A DNA stretch of 64,000 bases from positions 1,116,001 through 1,180,000 of the forward strand of contig JAHDVF020000590.1 in NCBI GenBank assembly GCA_022606425.2, given 5' to 3'. This DNA comes from Lepidostoma basale. Lineage: Eukaryota > Arthropoda > Insecta > Trichoptera > Lepidostomatidae. The notes below the pieces were generated by a model that saw only the letters and a list, made by a program, of their open reading frames with translations, was not told the origin of the DNA and did no database searches. Of the stretch, positions 20,195-32,007 are shown piece by piece. The translations under genes were made by a program, and so were the position numbers. Position 1 is the stretch's first letter; each line of letters starts with the position of its first letter.

Positions 20195-22195
20195 TTTTCA
20201 AATATCAGAGGGTTTCCCCCAAAACATGGGATTACCTGAATGATTCTAAGCAATCATATACGTTTGTTTGTAAGTGATTTCCCATTGTAGGTGACTTGCT
20301 ATCTTTTTCCCATATGACTCTTCGTACTGAAAACATTATGAAAGTACATTCAAAATACTGTAATTATTTATTGAGGTTTTTTAATAGGAGGTTAATGATT
20401 CGAAGTAGGCCGTAATATGATATTATAAGCGGTACATAATCGGATGTGATGTGAACAAATAATATGTAGTATTTACGTCTTGAAGTAAAGGTCGGCGCAC
20501 TTTTAAAAGGCCATTAGTATCATAATGGGTGCTTATGTACAAATCTGGCTATCGTACTAAAGGTGCGATAAGACGCTGCTCCGTCCTCTGGAGATGTCAC
20601 CGCATAAGGGACGGCGCAAACCCACTCCACTACGTCGCACGATGGAGTCAACAGTGATACAACTCATTTTTTATTTACTTTTATTTATTCTCTTTCTTAC
20701 CGTCTTGTGAGACGTTTTTGTAACAGATGGGTCTGCTGAATTATATTTTATAGCTTTTATGACTAGACTGTACTTGAATACTACATATGAAGAAGTTGTG
20801 TAAGAAATTATCATTGTTAGCAGTTGGATTTTAGTACAGCTTTAAAAGTTATAATTTCACGATAAATAACACAAATTAGTGAGAATATGACGCGTTTAAG
20901 GTGAACTTACCATAGGAATTGCAAGCCTGACCTTCGTTAGGCAGATTTATATACATTATTGTGTTAAATACACGTATATGTTGTAAAATGTATATATATG
21001 TGTATGAGTATTTATATTGTGTATTCGTTTATTTCTACTTATCACAAATACTCGTAGTTGAACGATTGAAAATATATGTTTGTTAATACGATGGAAATAA
21101 ATTATCTGCATGCCTGGTGTCTTTTACTACTTACCTCAAACAGGGTTATGGAGATAATACGGATTTGTCAAATGATCAGGTGATCGTATAATATGAGACA
21201 TGTTAATATAAGTTTAAATTACATCGCTTTTATCACACACTAGTTTCTTACTATTTCTACTAATGCATATACTCATAAGCTTTCCGGAAACAGAGCTTTA
21301 TCACTCATAGTGTTTGAAATATCATAGAATATAAAATTATTTCAATACATTTTTATTTCTCTAATTCGATTGATGAATATTTAATAACATAATGCAATTA
21401 CGAAAAAATTTTCCCATCGCAATTAAATAGATAATGAATTTCTGGAAAGTAGGGAATATATGAACTATTTGTGTTATAAATGGGTTTCGTAGAAACTTCG
21501 CTAATTCAGTAAATCTATTTAAAGTACTGCGTTCATGATGTGACAGTCACGGTTTTAAAATTATAAAAGTATTTTTTTATTCTTAAAGGCATGTATGTTT
21601 TATGTAAGTGTAAAAATCAACGTTAATATCTTTTAAAAAATTTCATATTTATTTTTTAATATTATTGGTTTTTTTTGTACATACGAAAACAGGTTCATGC
21701 TTTACAATATAAATGATGAAAATATACATAATTTACATATTCTTCTTAGTCGTGTCAATGACAAGCTGGCTCTGTAGAGATGGTCCTAAAAATGCTCATA
21801 TATCTCCTTTGATCTTGCCATTGTGGCAGAAAGTTTGACCGACTTTACGTCGTTTCTAGGGGTGCCGAGTGTTACCTCAGTTAGCTCGAACACAACAAGG
21901 AAATATTCGTTGACATTTTGATTTATTGTTTTCTCTTTATTTACGTAATTATTTTCTCTAACTCTATATTAACTGTGTAATAATTGTGTATTTTTGTTTG
22001 AATTGCAAGTTTTTGTTTTATGTCTCCGCTCCAGATTCTTCATGTCTTCATGTGATGGGTATATTTCTAAGCATTAAAAAATACCTATTCTGTGATAAAA
22101 CGAGTAATGCTTATAACGAGTAAATTCAGTCGGTCCCATCTTCCTCGTAATAACTAAGTTCGACTCAATTTTAATGAGGTAAAACCGAATTTATA
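20195..22195. other. Intergenic DNA with two less AT-rich segments
   Basis: 20490-20650 (GACGCTGCTCCGTCCTCTGG) and 21740-21900 stand out by composition and appear unique. The rest is AT-rich. There is no coding support. Confidence 0.3.
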
Positions 22196-22199
22196 CTTT

Positions 22200-22815
22200 T
22201 TGCAATTATTTTGGTTCTGGGTTTGTATCGTTCGAAAGGGGAACACGATGAATCGGGTCGATATGGCGGGCTGTGAATCATGTATACAAAATATAAACGA
22301 CATTGATCAAAGGTTCCCGGTCATCAAAATCGCATTACTCCGCAATGATACAGTTTTGCACAGAAATGCACAAGTCCTTGCGCGAAATGTGTGTGCATTG
22401 AGGTAATAAAACCTCAAGTGGTTTATTTACGACACGTCACCGCGCGAGACTCAAGGCGATTCTCATCAACAGCGGCGTCTTATTTATGTATTTCTTTTTT
22501 ACCATTGGCAAATATCAAAGGCAGTGCGACTCGTACCAACACGTGTCGAGACCGGCCTCACAAACATTTCGCTTGTTTTCAACATATTGTTAATCGTAAA
22601 AGAATAACGTTTGATCTTGTTTTTCTCGTTGTTCGTATTTATTTTTCGAATTTTCGCCGTTCTTGAGACCCCGAAGTCTAGCTGCCTTATGTAATTAGGC
22701 TGTGCTCCTGAAAGAGGATTTGTGCCATCTGTGGGAGTTTTTCGTTTCTCATCTCTCAGAATGAAGCCCTCGTGATGGATTCCCGATATTAAAAACCAAT
22801 AATTCTTCACACTTC
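22200..22815. other. Unique higher-GC island with overlapping ORFs on both strands
   Basis: The longest compositionally distinct non-repeat segment outside the transposons. Plus-strand ORFs are at 22200-22406 (68 codons, internal Met context CACGATGAATCGGG) and 22391-22666 (91 codons). The minus strand has one of 103 codons at 22499-22810. None shows a domain that I recognise and no clear donor/acceptor pair defines an exon. It could be an exon or UTR of an unseen gene, or a regulatory element. GATCAAAGG (22305) and ATCAAAGG (22515) fit TCF/Pangolin core sites, but these are short motifs. Confidence 0.25.
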
Positions 22816-23995
22816 TGAGTAGGAATAAGAGTACTTCAAGCTACTGAAGTATACGCAACAATAAGGAAAGCAGGTCGTATTTTTTAATATCGCTAACTTT
22901 TCAATTGTATTATTGATGTGGTTGAAAATCTAATTGCTATTATTACCAGTTTTATGAGCAATATTGTTTTTGAAACCTTTTTCACTGATCGAGAGGTTGA
23001 TTCTCATTTTGAAATTTTTAGTGAAGTGTTTTTTTTATCTTGGGTATAATAATTACCCTGTAGATCATAGGTTCAAAAACTTTTTAGACACAATATTACA
23101 CAAGGGCTCCCTGGAAATTTACCCGTTTTTAAAATTAAACAAAACCGAAAAATGAAGTGAACCTATTTTTTATATACGTACTTATTGTTATAAATAAAAG
23201 TCGACGATACTTAAATTGTTGAGTAATTAATATTTATAAAATAATTTTAATGAGAAAGACGAACTTGATGTACTGTCAATAACGAACCTGGTGTGAAATC
23301 TTTAAAAAAATATATTCAATTACGTGAGTATTTTTTTAATTTCAGAAACAAAACAATTAGAAAAAATTACGTTATAAAGGTAATTATTATTTGTGAATAA
23401 TATCAGAGAAAATGTGAAACTATAATAATATATGTCACATTATTTGAAACATGACAAAATCATAGATGATATTTATTTTAAGGTGATTTTATCAAAAACT
23501 TTTAGTATGTAACAAACTATATACGTACGTACATCGTGAAATAGCGGATTTTAAATATTCTATAAGGTTATACATTTAAGAACTTCATAGTCCCCTTTTT
23601 GCTTCCCAGGGCTCTCTCCCAGGGCCAGAATTGCCCCCCCCCCCCGGCTCCTCTAGGGGGCCAGATGGCCCACTTTGGGAACCTATGCTGTAGATGAAGA
23701 CTCCAATGATCTCCGAAGCGTCGGTAAAAGGTGATTACAAGTTACACGGATTACTTAAGATCCCAAAAATGTATTGCTACCAACCGTGAAAATCTTATTT
23801 TATAAATATCGTGTATCTTTAACATAAAATATAAGCATTATTATTTTGATGTGAATAAACGATTTCGTTAAATCAATGATTGTTGAAAATGAATCGATGT
23901 TACTGTACCTTCACCATTGAGATATCGATATTTTTATATTGGGTCCCAATTATAAACCTTCGAAACACGTCGAGAAAAATAATGCATATTGAAGA
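22815..23995. other. AT-rich DNA holding an inverted C-rich repeat
   Basis: 23057-23110 and 23590-23693 carry opposite-strand copies of a short repeat (CATAGGTTCCCAAAC-like block followed by a GGG/CCC-rich part). The right copy contains a C12 run at 23634-23645. 23940-23985 is a single FB5 fragment (CTTCGAAACACGTCGAG). Nothing else is recognised. Confidence 0.4.
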
Positions 23996-23999
23996 AAAA

Positions 24000-24060
24000 A
24001 AAATTCTGTTAATAAGTTAATACGAATGAATACGTCTGTTCTCTAGAATTTTTATTGTAT
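24000..24060 (-). repeat. FB1 arm, left half split by LINE-K
   Basis: AAGTTAATACGAATGAATACGTCTGTTCTCTAGAATTTTT is FB1 minus strand. Its continuation (AATTTATGGGAATGACGTGTTTCACC) appears only at about 24560, after the intervening LINE-K copy. Confidence 0.6.
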
Positions 24061-24560
24061 CTCTACATGAGGGAATGGTAGCTTTCCGTGGCTCTATCCC
24101 ACGTCATTTCTTCTGGGAATGCTTGGGACCAACTATCTGCAGCTTCCAAGTGATGGGCATATCATAACCTATTTCTTTAAATTATTCGTGGGATATTTCG
24201 AGAACTCGGCTGTGCTGGAGGATGTTCGTCCCTGATAGATATCTCCGACAGCGACCGCGTAGATTGTTTTACCTATCGGCCGCCAGAACCAGCCTGCCTC
24301 TGGTGACACAGGTAGGAAAAGCAATTAATCTGTTGACGCGGTCTCATCGAAAATTGACGTCTTATATTAGTGAAAATACGTTCAGAATTCAAATACTTTT
24401 GACTTTGGAGAGAAGCTTGTCTTCCTTATGTCGAATTATCTTTCATGCGTTTCTGGTATTATATAATACTACAATATATTTTCAATAAACGCCTTTAACG
24501 ATAATTTTATAATGTCGTTATGCATTATTATGTCGATGAAATGCACTGATTTGATTCGAT
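24060..24560 (+). mobile_element. LINE-K 5'-truncated copy inserted in FB1
   Basis: Begins CTCTACATGAGGGAATGG, the same 'LYMREYG' codons at which 940-1412 is truncated. It runs through the C-terminal module ('MFVPDRYLRQRPRRLFYLSAARTSLPLV' region at 24222-24300) with frameshifts in its first 160 bp. It ends in a GCACTGATTTGATTCGAT tail of the AAATC/TTTGA type. FB1 sequence flanks it on both sides, so it is a nested insertion. No clean target duplication is visible. Confidence 0.72.
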
Positions 24561-24725
24561 AATTTATGGGAATGACGTGTTTCACCTTTCTTAGGCATTA
24601 TCAAATGTGTGAAAAAATTGATAATGCCTTAGAATGTTTTCATTCGTTTTAATTATGTAATACGTAGTTTTATAACGTTGTTCAAGAAACAACAAATATA
24701 ATATTTATTGTTAAAATATATATAA
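24560..24725. repeat. FB1 foldback pair
   Basis: 24560-24606 (minus arm) and 24619-24725 (plus arm) are inverted around AAATGTGTGAAAA. The GATAATGCCTTAGAA block is present on the right. The right arm lacks GCGAAACATG but keeps the CATTCGTTTTAATTATGTAA and TTCAAGAAACAACAAAT outer part. Confidence 0.6.
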
Positions 24726-24729
24726 TTGA

Positions 24730-25225
24730 TTTTTTTGTGCGTTACAATAAAAACTCGCCATATCGACCTTTGACCTTCATTTTTTCATTTTCAATGTTTC
24801 CAAAGAATTACAGAATTATTTTTCAAATACACTAAAATAAGCTTTTAAAACCTTGAGTCCGCATTCGCGTAAAGGGATCTCAAATCGTGCGTCATTCTAC
24901 CTTCCGACACGTGTCCACATCCTTTCAGTTTCCAGGAGTCAACGGCTCCGGCAATCCTGTTCCAGCCAGACTCCCAGATTCGTTAGGGATTTACTTATCC
25001 GCCAATACATTTCCGCAGCGACTCATCCACATTAACATAACGGGTTTGCTCTCCTGACAGCCGCAGGGCCTATTCCGCAGCATATTCACATTTGTAAAAT
25101 ATTTTATATTATTTATTTTCACGAAAAAATCAACTCATGTACTTAGTTAGATAAGTTGTTAAGTTATCAGTTGTCATACAATGAATCGTCAAACCTTTGA
25201 CACGAAAGCTTGATTTATTATGTAA
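24730..25225. other. Unassigned, with a GC-richer segment
   Basis: 24850-25085 is less AT-rich (CCTTTCAGTTTCCAGGAGTC, CAACGGCTCCGGCAATCCTG) and unique here. A 60-codon ORF in it has no recognisable domain. Confidence 0.3.
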
Positions 25226-25229
25226 AATA

Positions 25230-25440
25230 TTAAAATCATGACGACCTTCGTGGCAGAATAATAAAAGCTCTCACTACTATATCGAAGATCCCGGGTTCGA
25301 TTCCCGGTGATGGCAGTGTGATTTTCACACTGTATTTACTCTGGTGTAAAATTTACATGATAAGCTACCTATCACATCACGAGAATCAGTATAATAACTA
25401 AAAACAAATTGTATAAAGTAATTGGGTTCAAACAACCTGT
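25230..25440 (+). mobile_element. SINE-1 with intact B box
   Basis: ACGACCTTCGTGGCAGAATA is followed at 25280-25310 by CCCGGGTTCGATTCCCGG, a perfect tRNA T-arm/B box, then TGATGGCAGTGTGA. The body has AAAATTTACATGATAAGCTACCTATCACATCACGAGAA and a tail TGTATAAAGTAATTGGGTTC that recurs at 45178-45200. The A-box side is decayed. It is not a tRNA gene, because the acceptor and anticodon arms do not fold and the SINE body follows. Confidence 0.8.
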
Positions 25441-25732
25441 TTTATACGAAAAAAATATATGCAAATCATATTTGCATTTGTTTCAGCGCTCAAAAATACT
25501 TGATCAAACATCTTAATTTATTAATAAATTGAGTAATTTATAAAGCGCCATTTTTGTAAACAAGATTTCTTTTTTTATGTTCAATCCTAGGTATTGGTTT
25601 GCATAAAGCTGATTTTTGGGATGCCCAAGATCTAGTAGAAATACTGGTAGTTTTCCTTGCTTTTCACATGTTTTGTATACATCAGGGTTTTATAATCCAA
25701 TTAGGTATACATATTTTTGACCATCAGTTCTC

Positions 25733-25835
25733 ATGGTATATAATAGGTAGCTAGTCTATCGCCATTTATTGTCACGTGAACTCTAATAGACCAAAGACAG
25801 CGTGATTTTTTTCACACTACCTATCGCCTGGAATA
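25733..25835 (-). mobile_element. SINE-1 body fragment
   Basis: TAATAGGTAGCTAGTCTATCG, CCATTTATTGTCACGTGAAC and AGACCAAAGACAGCGTGA match the SINE-1 body at 18170-18245. The tRNA-like head is missing. Confidence 0.6.
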
Positions 25836-25839
25836 AATT

Positions 25840-26585
25840 GTTAAGTAAATATTATGCACACATCTCCAGTCATTGAATGTCTTATATTAAAACTTCTTTG
25901 TAAATGATGGTGGTTTTAAAGCTTTTTCGAACTGATACTATTTTATGTTAATCATTCTTCTTCTTCAACTTGCTGTAGACTTCTAAGTCTGTTGTTACAG
26001 GATTCTCCTTCTATGATGCTGAACTTTAACTATCTCTCAATCATTTTCAAAGTCTCGATTGCGGATGCTGTTATATTTTTTGTGTGTGCTCCATAAACAT
26101 CTTTTCAAATTTCGCAAAGCGAATAGGTCACCAGTTCAACCATAGCGGGTCTATATGAGATGAAGAAGATAAATCACGCGACAAGACGCAGAGTTTGAAG
26201 TATAATAATCGTTTTTGGTTTAAACTATTAATTTAATAACTGCACCAAGCTTTAAGCACGGGTTTCAATACGAATATTGGTTTTAAGCAGAACGTATTGA
26301 AAATGAGGTAAAGTGGCAGAAACGTATGAGTTATATGAAAACACTAAAAAATATATATCAGGTGTTTAAATGGTATCGTTGCTAAAAATATGCATACTAG
26401 GTATTACAATGTTACACAGAAAAAAGCTTTACTTATTAAAAAAATCAATTAATATTAATCATTTGTGTAATGTAGAATTTAGCTATAATTTGCTAAGAGT
26501 ATTTTTAATCAATGAAAGGAAAGAAGAAGCTGTTTTGCTAGTTGATGTTAAAATTGTATATTATCTCAAGTAATTGTTAATGTAA
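25840..26585. other. AT-rich DNA, nothing firm
   Basis: 25960-26170 could be a decayed RTE-like end (CTTCTTCTTCAACTTGCT at the left, GAAGAAGATAA at the right), but I cannot read a convincing protein from it. The 67-codon ORF at 26370 is AT-driven. Confidence 0.3.
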
Positions 26586-26587
26586 AA

Positions 26588-27015
26588 AAAAAAAAACTAA
26601 CTCACCATCACGCCGTCTCCCCGAAGGGGCAGGCAGAAAGAATGCATTGCCATACTTTTCTTTACTGAAATATTTCTCTCGCTTCCTCAACATTCATACA
26701 TCGTGTCATACACGCGCGTCGATTTCTCTAACTCCTCACGTGGCCGACATTCAATATTTGATTTATTTGATCGTGCCACGTTATCCTCATTCTTCCTCAT
26801 TTTCATCGTAAACATATACTCTTTTTACTATTCTTTCTTCATGAGTTCTTTCCATGTGTCCAAACCATCTTAATGACATTTTCATTATTTTGTTCATAAC
26901 ACCATCATTCGCACCGCATTCACTTCTTATATTTTGATTCGACACTCAATCATACACGGAGTATCCACACATTCGTCTAAGAGATCTCAATTCTACCGCA
27001 TTTATTCTACTTGCA
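26588..27015 (-). mobile_element. RTE-a LINE 3' region
   Basis: AACTAACTCACCATCACGCC at the left is the reversed tail. The minus strand then reads 'CRSIHSFCLPLRGDGVM' region, 'HVRS.RNRRACMTRCMNVEEAREIF', 'RGRTWHDQIN' remnants, 'LRWFGHMERTHEE', 'MNKIMKMSLRWF' and 'RRCVDTPCMIECRIKI'. The order is the same as at 19018 and 14826, with many stops. About 430 bp is preserved. Confidence 0.72.
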
Positions 27016-27019
27016 TATA

Positions 27020-28650
27020 TTTCCTTATTTGTTTATGTAATCAATTGAAATAGTTATAACACGACATTATTAACTTAAATTTAGAATTTGCGATCCTCAC
27101 TTGGTTTATCACTCAAAGTACAATTTAAATATATTATTACAATATCATTAAACCTTCAATTGATAAATAAGCAAGTAAAAAATAATAAAATTAATGTATC
27201 GATAGGGATGGGTTGACTGTGCTGGACTTTTTGGAAAACTACTAAAATAGGGGGGGGAAAGGTTGATGCGATTGTATTAACATAAAAAAACATAACTTTG
27301 TTACAAGTTTTGTATTAGCCATTATACAAAATGCATTCCTCACAGCGCTCGTGTGCAATCGTAAATAATTTTATACTTCAATTAGCATATTGCAAAAACA
27401 CTCGAGTTTATTATTTCACCTTAGAGTGCATTCACATCGCTTATTTATATGTAGAAAAAAATATTTTTATCACTCGAATCGATTGCATTTATTCTTTTGA
27501 AACACTGTTGTAAGGAAATGCAAATAACCAATATCATAAATGTCCCGTAGATAGTATTCACCGTCAATAATGTTGTGTGTTGAGTCCGTTTCGAAACATG
27601 TCCGTAATTGAGCTAAAACAAACAATTTATTATTTATTATTCGATACAGTTCGGTGAATGATCGAACGGAACGATGAACCAACGCCATATGAAGGAGACT
27701 CCGTTTACGCGGGTATTTGGATTCTATCAACTTCGTTTTATATCATTAAATAAATACTATTTGCATGATTAAGTGAGTTAAACATTGATTTACTAATATT
27801 CAATATTAATTAGAGCAAATGAAAAATGATTTTAGTGTTTTTTGTTCTACGAGTATTCCCCGGATTTTTTTTATGAATTAAAAGCATTTTATAAAAAATA
27901 TTTCATAACGTAATTTTTTGTATAACAATAGTACAAATATATTATAAACTCTTTTCCACTTTCCAGATAAAGGAAGTTGGCTTCTAATATTGATCCTTAT
28001 AAGAAGTTATAGGTGGAATAAATTCAAATATTTTATAGAATAATAATTTTTCTCGTTTTTATTATTCACAATCAATCTGAAAGTCTTTTAATTTTGGTCA
28101 TTAGGTAATAAAAAATAATTAAGCAAACGATTTATAAAAATTCATATTTAACTGGGTAATTCATGTTTTCAATTTCATGCACGGAAAACAATGTTTGCAA
28201 AACTTTAAATTCAATTTAGTTAAGTTTACAAAATAAACTAAATACTTCGTAAGGATTAATTGTATCTCAATAGAGACATTTTTTTAAAAACAGAATATGG
28301 TGGTCGAGGCGTTTACAGGACTTATGACCTGTCATTGATTGGGTTAAGCGATCACTTTATGTTAACAACATTCCCCATTTCGACCTTCTTACGACACCAC
28401 GTCTGACAATTTTTTGGAACTTGTATATATGCTACTATTTTTTTAAATAACTTTACTGTTTATAGGTCAATCTACACTAGCGCCATCTATTAAGATAATG
28501 ATTAACCCGCAATGGGTAAAAATCCAGTATTTGTCTACAAGTATTTGTATACATTAAAAAAAAAACAAATTGTACAAATACTTTGTATTTTAACCACTCT
28601 TTTTGTTTGTACCCGAGATTGTCTACGACAATATAAAAACAGAACATTTT
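27020..28650. other. AT-rich DNA, nothing recognised
   Basis: Small ORFs at 27331 (plus) and 27470-27730 (minus, 86 codons) show no domain. GGGGGGGGAAAGG at about 27250 is a G run. There is no repeat match inside the window. Confidence 0.3.
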
Positions 28651-28657
28651 ATATTGC

Positions 28658-28740
28658 CTGATGAAGTTTGGGTAGGTACAAGCGAAACTAGTTGGCTTCA
28701 AATATAATTACCATTCTGTTGTTGAAATACTATGCGTTTC
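28658..28740 (+). repeat. FB6-like single arm with hammerhead-like core
   Basis: CTGATGA (28658-28664), an imperfect hairpin with arms GTTTG/CAAGC, and CGAAACTAGTTGGC. It is related to 34303-34329 and to the inverted pair at 49021-49269 (shared AAGCGAAACTAGT). The body continues AAATATAATTACCATTCTGT. Confidence 0.55.
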
Positions 28741-28744
28741 TTTA

Positions 28745-29810
28745 TTGTATATATAATATATATAATAAATTTAAAATGCCTAACCACAAAATGAGTGATT
28801 CATATCATACATATCCGTAAATCCTACGCAAAAACGGAAAGTTGCTCCAATTATGGCGGAATTGTAAGTTTCAGACACTAAATATTTTTTTTGTTCAAAT
28901 TATTTTTCAATAGAATTAATAAAGCAAATCATTGGAATTAATAAACCGTTGATTTGTATTTTTTTATAATCTAAGCATTTATCGTTCATCGAGAAAAGTA
29001 ATCGTTCAAACAGAGGTCTCCATACACACGCCTCAGTATAAATTATGAAACATCAATTTATTAGTACCGATATGTTTTGTCAATAGATTAAACACAAATA
29101 TTGATTCGGCTGTGACATATTAATGAAGTGCACGTCAACAGACCCGAGAATGAAGTAAACGGCCTCTAGACTGCTTTACTTAAATATTCATATCCATCAA
29201 TAGTTAATCAACAAAGACCATAATTTATAGGCGCTGGAGAACGAATGGGTTGGCAAATAATGCATAATTATTACTCTTCAATATTTAACTAACATTGGAA
29301 TTTGACGTCTTATCGTACAATGTTTTACTACAGAGAAATAAATAACAGAGTTTCTTAATATTGTGTAGAGGATATTTTTGAAAGAGCTACAAGTATTACG
29401 TATTGTATATTTAAAATATTTCATATATTCAACATATGGATAATAAGGAGACATAAATAAACGAAATATAATAACTAGTTGCAACCCGTGAATTATTCAT
29501 GGAAGTAGAGATTTTCTTCCATTTTAAAACTTGATTCACTCTACAATCGTAATCAGTAATATGTAATAAGTTTTAATTCTTAACGTATCTTTATTTTTAA
29601 CGAACGTTAAAAAAATCACAATTAATAACACCAGATTGTTCTTATTTTGTGATCTACACTACTGTCATACAACAATAATCAAAACAAAACAGAATTATTG
29701 GGAACTGTCGCTGGATAGATATTTAAAATCAATATTGATAAAAAAAAAACTTTTTTATTTTCCTTTATTAGTTTCAATTACAATATTTGATCCTTTCTGG
29801 TGTTTATCTC
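28745..29810. other. AT-rich DNA with a unique segment
   Basis: 29000-29260 is unique and less AT-rich, and is a candidate non-coding conserved element. No gene is supported. Confidence 0.3.
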
Positions 29811-29814
29811 AAGG

Positions 29815-29945
29815 ATATTTGTCATTCCCATAATCTGATATAATACTTCTAGAAAATATAGTTTTCATTCGTATTAATTATTTAAAATAAAGTTGTTAAT
29901 GTAACATAATTGTCCAAGAAACAATAAATAATGGGTTTGTTGCAC
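29815..29945 (+). repeat. FB1 arm
   Basis: TTGTCATTCCCATAATCTGATATAATACTTCTAGAAAATATAG, then TTTTCATTCGTATTAATTATTTAAAAT and GTCCAAGAAACAATAAAT. The GAAAC/hairpin end is missing (truncated at 29815). Confidence 0.6.
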
Positions 29946-29949
29946 CTTA

Positions 29950-30695
29950 TGTTACGATTACAGGGTTAAATTTATAAATTTGGATATCGTAAAATTCTCA
30001 ATACATGAAAATATAATAAGCACTTATTAAGATACTTAATACATTGTAATCATATATAATGGCCAAAATCTGCAAATAAATATTATAATATTAAAATAAT
30101 TATTTAAATAAATGCGGTGATATAATTTTCTTCACAAAATAAAACAAAACTTCATTATTCAAGGATAACCTTTGATCAATATAATAAATCTTTTTATTTT
30201 TATTATATTAAATAAAAAATTTTCACAATAAAATAATGTAGATAATTGAATTTCAAATTAATGCTCAGAAGAAGGACTTATGATTATTTTTCAGATAATG
30301 CATGTTTTGTATTATTAAAACAATATTCCTGACATATGAATTAAGGCACAACCGAACATTTTTAAATAAATGTTTTTTTAAGTATTTAAATAAGTGGTAT
30401 TAGAATTCAAAACAATTTATAAATCGAGCGAAAAAGCTCGTCACAATGGAAAAGACATCGGGTCGTATCCAGTCTTCAATCCAAGTTCCCTTGTTTCCTA
30501 GGCTACCTCTCGACATCCTTTTATATAAATGTTCACCATTGTTTTACTTATTCTTCTTTACTTTACCGGTTTCGTCGTCTAGGATAGTGATGTAAAGAAA
30601 CCGGTCATAACTAGAAGTAGCAAAAGTAGAATAACCTAATATTTATTATAAACGGAATTCCGACATCATCATTATTAGCAAAATCACTTAAAAAA
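29950..30695. other. AT-rich DNA, nothing recognised
   Basis: 30420-30600 is slightly less AT-rich. No supported feature. Confidence 0.3.
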
Positions 30696-30699
30696 ATAA

Positions 30700-31125
30700 T
30701 AACCAGCAGTAATTTATAAATGCCGTAGAAATGAGATCACTAAGAAGAATGTCCGGGAAAACGTTGTATGATAGAATACCGAAGGATGAGATAAGAAAGA
30801 AATGTAAGGCAGATGACTGCATCATGGATACAATTAAAAACGGATCCCTGGGATGGTTTGGACATATGGAACAAATGGATGAGAGTAGCGCGGTTAGAAA
30901 GTTGTACACAAGCAGCGTGAGTGGAAAAAGGAGCCGAGGACGACCGAGGAAAACATGGCATGACCAAATTAATCAATTACTAAAAGGTTAGGGTACGATG
31001 GATGAATGTAGAGGAAGCCCGAGAGGTATGTCAGGACAGAGCATTGTGGCGATCCATCCTCTCTGTCTACCCCTCCGGGGAAATGGCGTGATGGTTAGTT
31101 AGTTAGTTAGTTAGTAATATATTAT
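30700..31125 (+). mobile_element. RTE-a LINE 3' region, recent copy
   Basis: Open from 30731: 'MRSLRRMSGKTLYDRIPKDE', 'IRKKCKADDCIMDTIKNGS', 'LGWFGHMEQMDESSAVRKLY', 'TSSVSGKRSRGRPRKTW', 'HDQINQLLKG', then a shift into 'MNVEEAREVCQDRALWRSILSVYPSGEMA'. The upstream 'NAVEMRSLRR' joins at about 30720. Relative to 14826-15152, about 50 bp encoding 'GHIRSRNNRRARMVRC' is deleted, which breaks the frame. The tail is ATGGTTAGTTAGTTAGTTAG. The minus-strand ORFs here are shadows. Confidence 0.85.
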
Positions 31126-31199
31126 ATTTATTAATTTTAACGTTTAAATATTTAGAATAAACTTATTTGAACACAATCAATAATTAGAGTGACGAGCGT

Positions 31200-31265
31200 T
31201 GATTCCGTTTACGCTGTAGCTTAATTTAAAGATCGCGGGTTCGAGTTCCATCACCGAGATTCCGA
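31200..31265 (+). mobile_element. tRNA-like SINE head fragment
   Basis: GATCGCGGGTTCGAGTTCCATCACCGAG has a B-box-like GGTTCGAGTTC. The rest differs from SINE-1, so this may be another tRNA-derived SINE or a decayed tRNA-like sequence. Confidence 0.35.
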
Positions 31266-31269
31266 TAAA

Positions 31270-32005
31270 TATTCTTGGCACAACGTTTTTATATTTCGAA
31301 TTCGATATAACGACTTTTTTATTACTGATATTGTAAAATTTATTAACTTTTGAAGATACGAATAATCATTAAACTATTTGTTACGCTGGTCATAGCAGTC
31401 GGAATAAGCACGTGTTCCCTTATACGAGTAGTTACAATCTGTATACAGAAATATCGATTCATGAGGTTGTCTAGACATCACAATTTGGGTGAATCACCTA
31501 ACTACATGTCAATCTCGCAGGTGCACTGCTCTTCGATACTTGCCACTGACAATTACCCGGCGTGACGGGGTGTTATTTGTGTCAATGACTCTATTTGCCG
31601 AACCTTCTGGAAAAAAAAACGTGGGGGATTATTTTATGGGTTGAACGGTAACTTTCATTTGATTGTGATTACTATACCATTGGATGATAAACTAATAATT
31701 AATAAGGCGTGTTGGAATACCGAACGTTTTTTTAGTTAATTAGTTTAAAAAAGAAATATGGTACCTTTGGCCTTCTTAATGACCAGTAATTGACCATTGT
31801 CAAAAAAATATGATATGTTTCGGATAAATGATATACAACGTATATGTATTATTTGTATGATATCGTGTTATTAAAACAAATTATGGTATGTTATTTTTTG
31901 ATAGAATGATGAATTTATTTAAAGGTATAGGTATATTGTTTTATAATAAAACATGAAATAAGACCCAGAATATAACCACCACCAAACAGATATAATAGAA
32001 TAATA
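31270..32005. other. Unassigned DNA
   Basis: 31370-31580 is less AT-rich with an open frame of 71 codons (plus) beginning MKIRIIIKLFVTLVIAVGIS. It looks hydrophobic at the start but has no supporting context. No repeat is recognised. Confidence 0.3.
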
Positions 32006-32007
32006 GA

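Noticed and set aside
23055..23066. ACCCTGTAGATC, identical to the first 12 bases of insect miR-10
   Set aside because: No precursor hairpin can be formed and the bases after it diverge. The segment belongs to a short repeat whose inverted copy is at 23671-23693.
25275..25315. Possible tRNA gene (perfect B box)
   Set aside because: Acceptor and anticodon arms do not fold, and a shared SINE body follows in all copies. It is a SINE-1 head.
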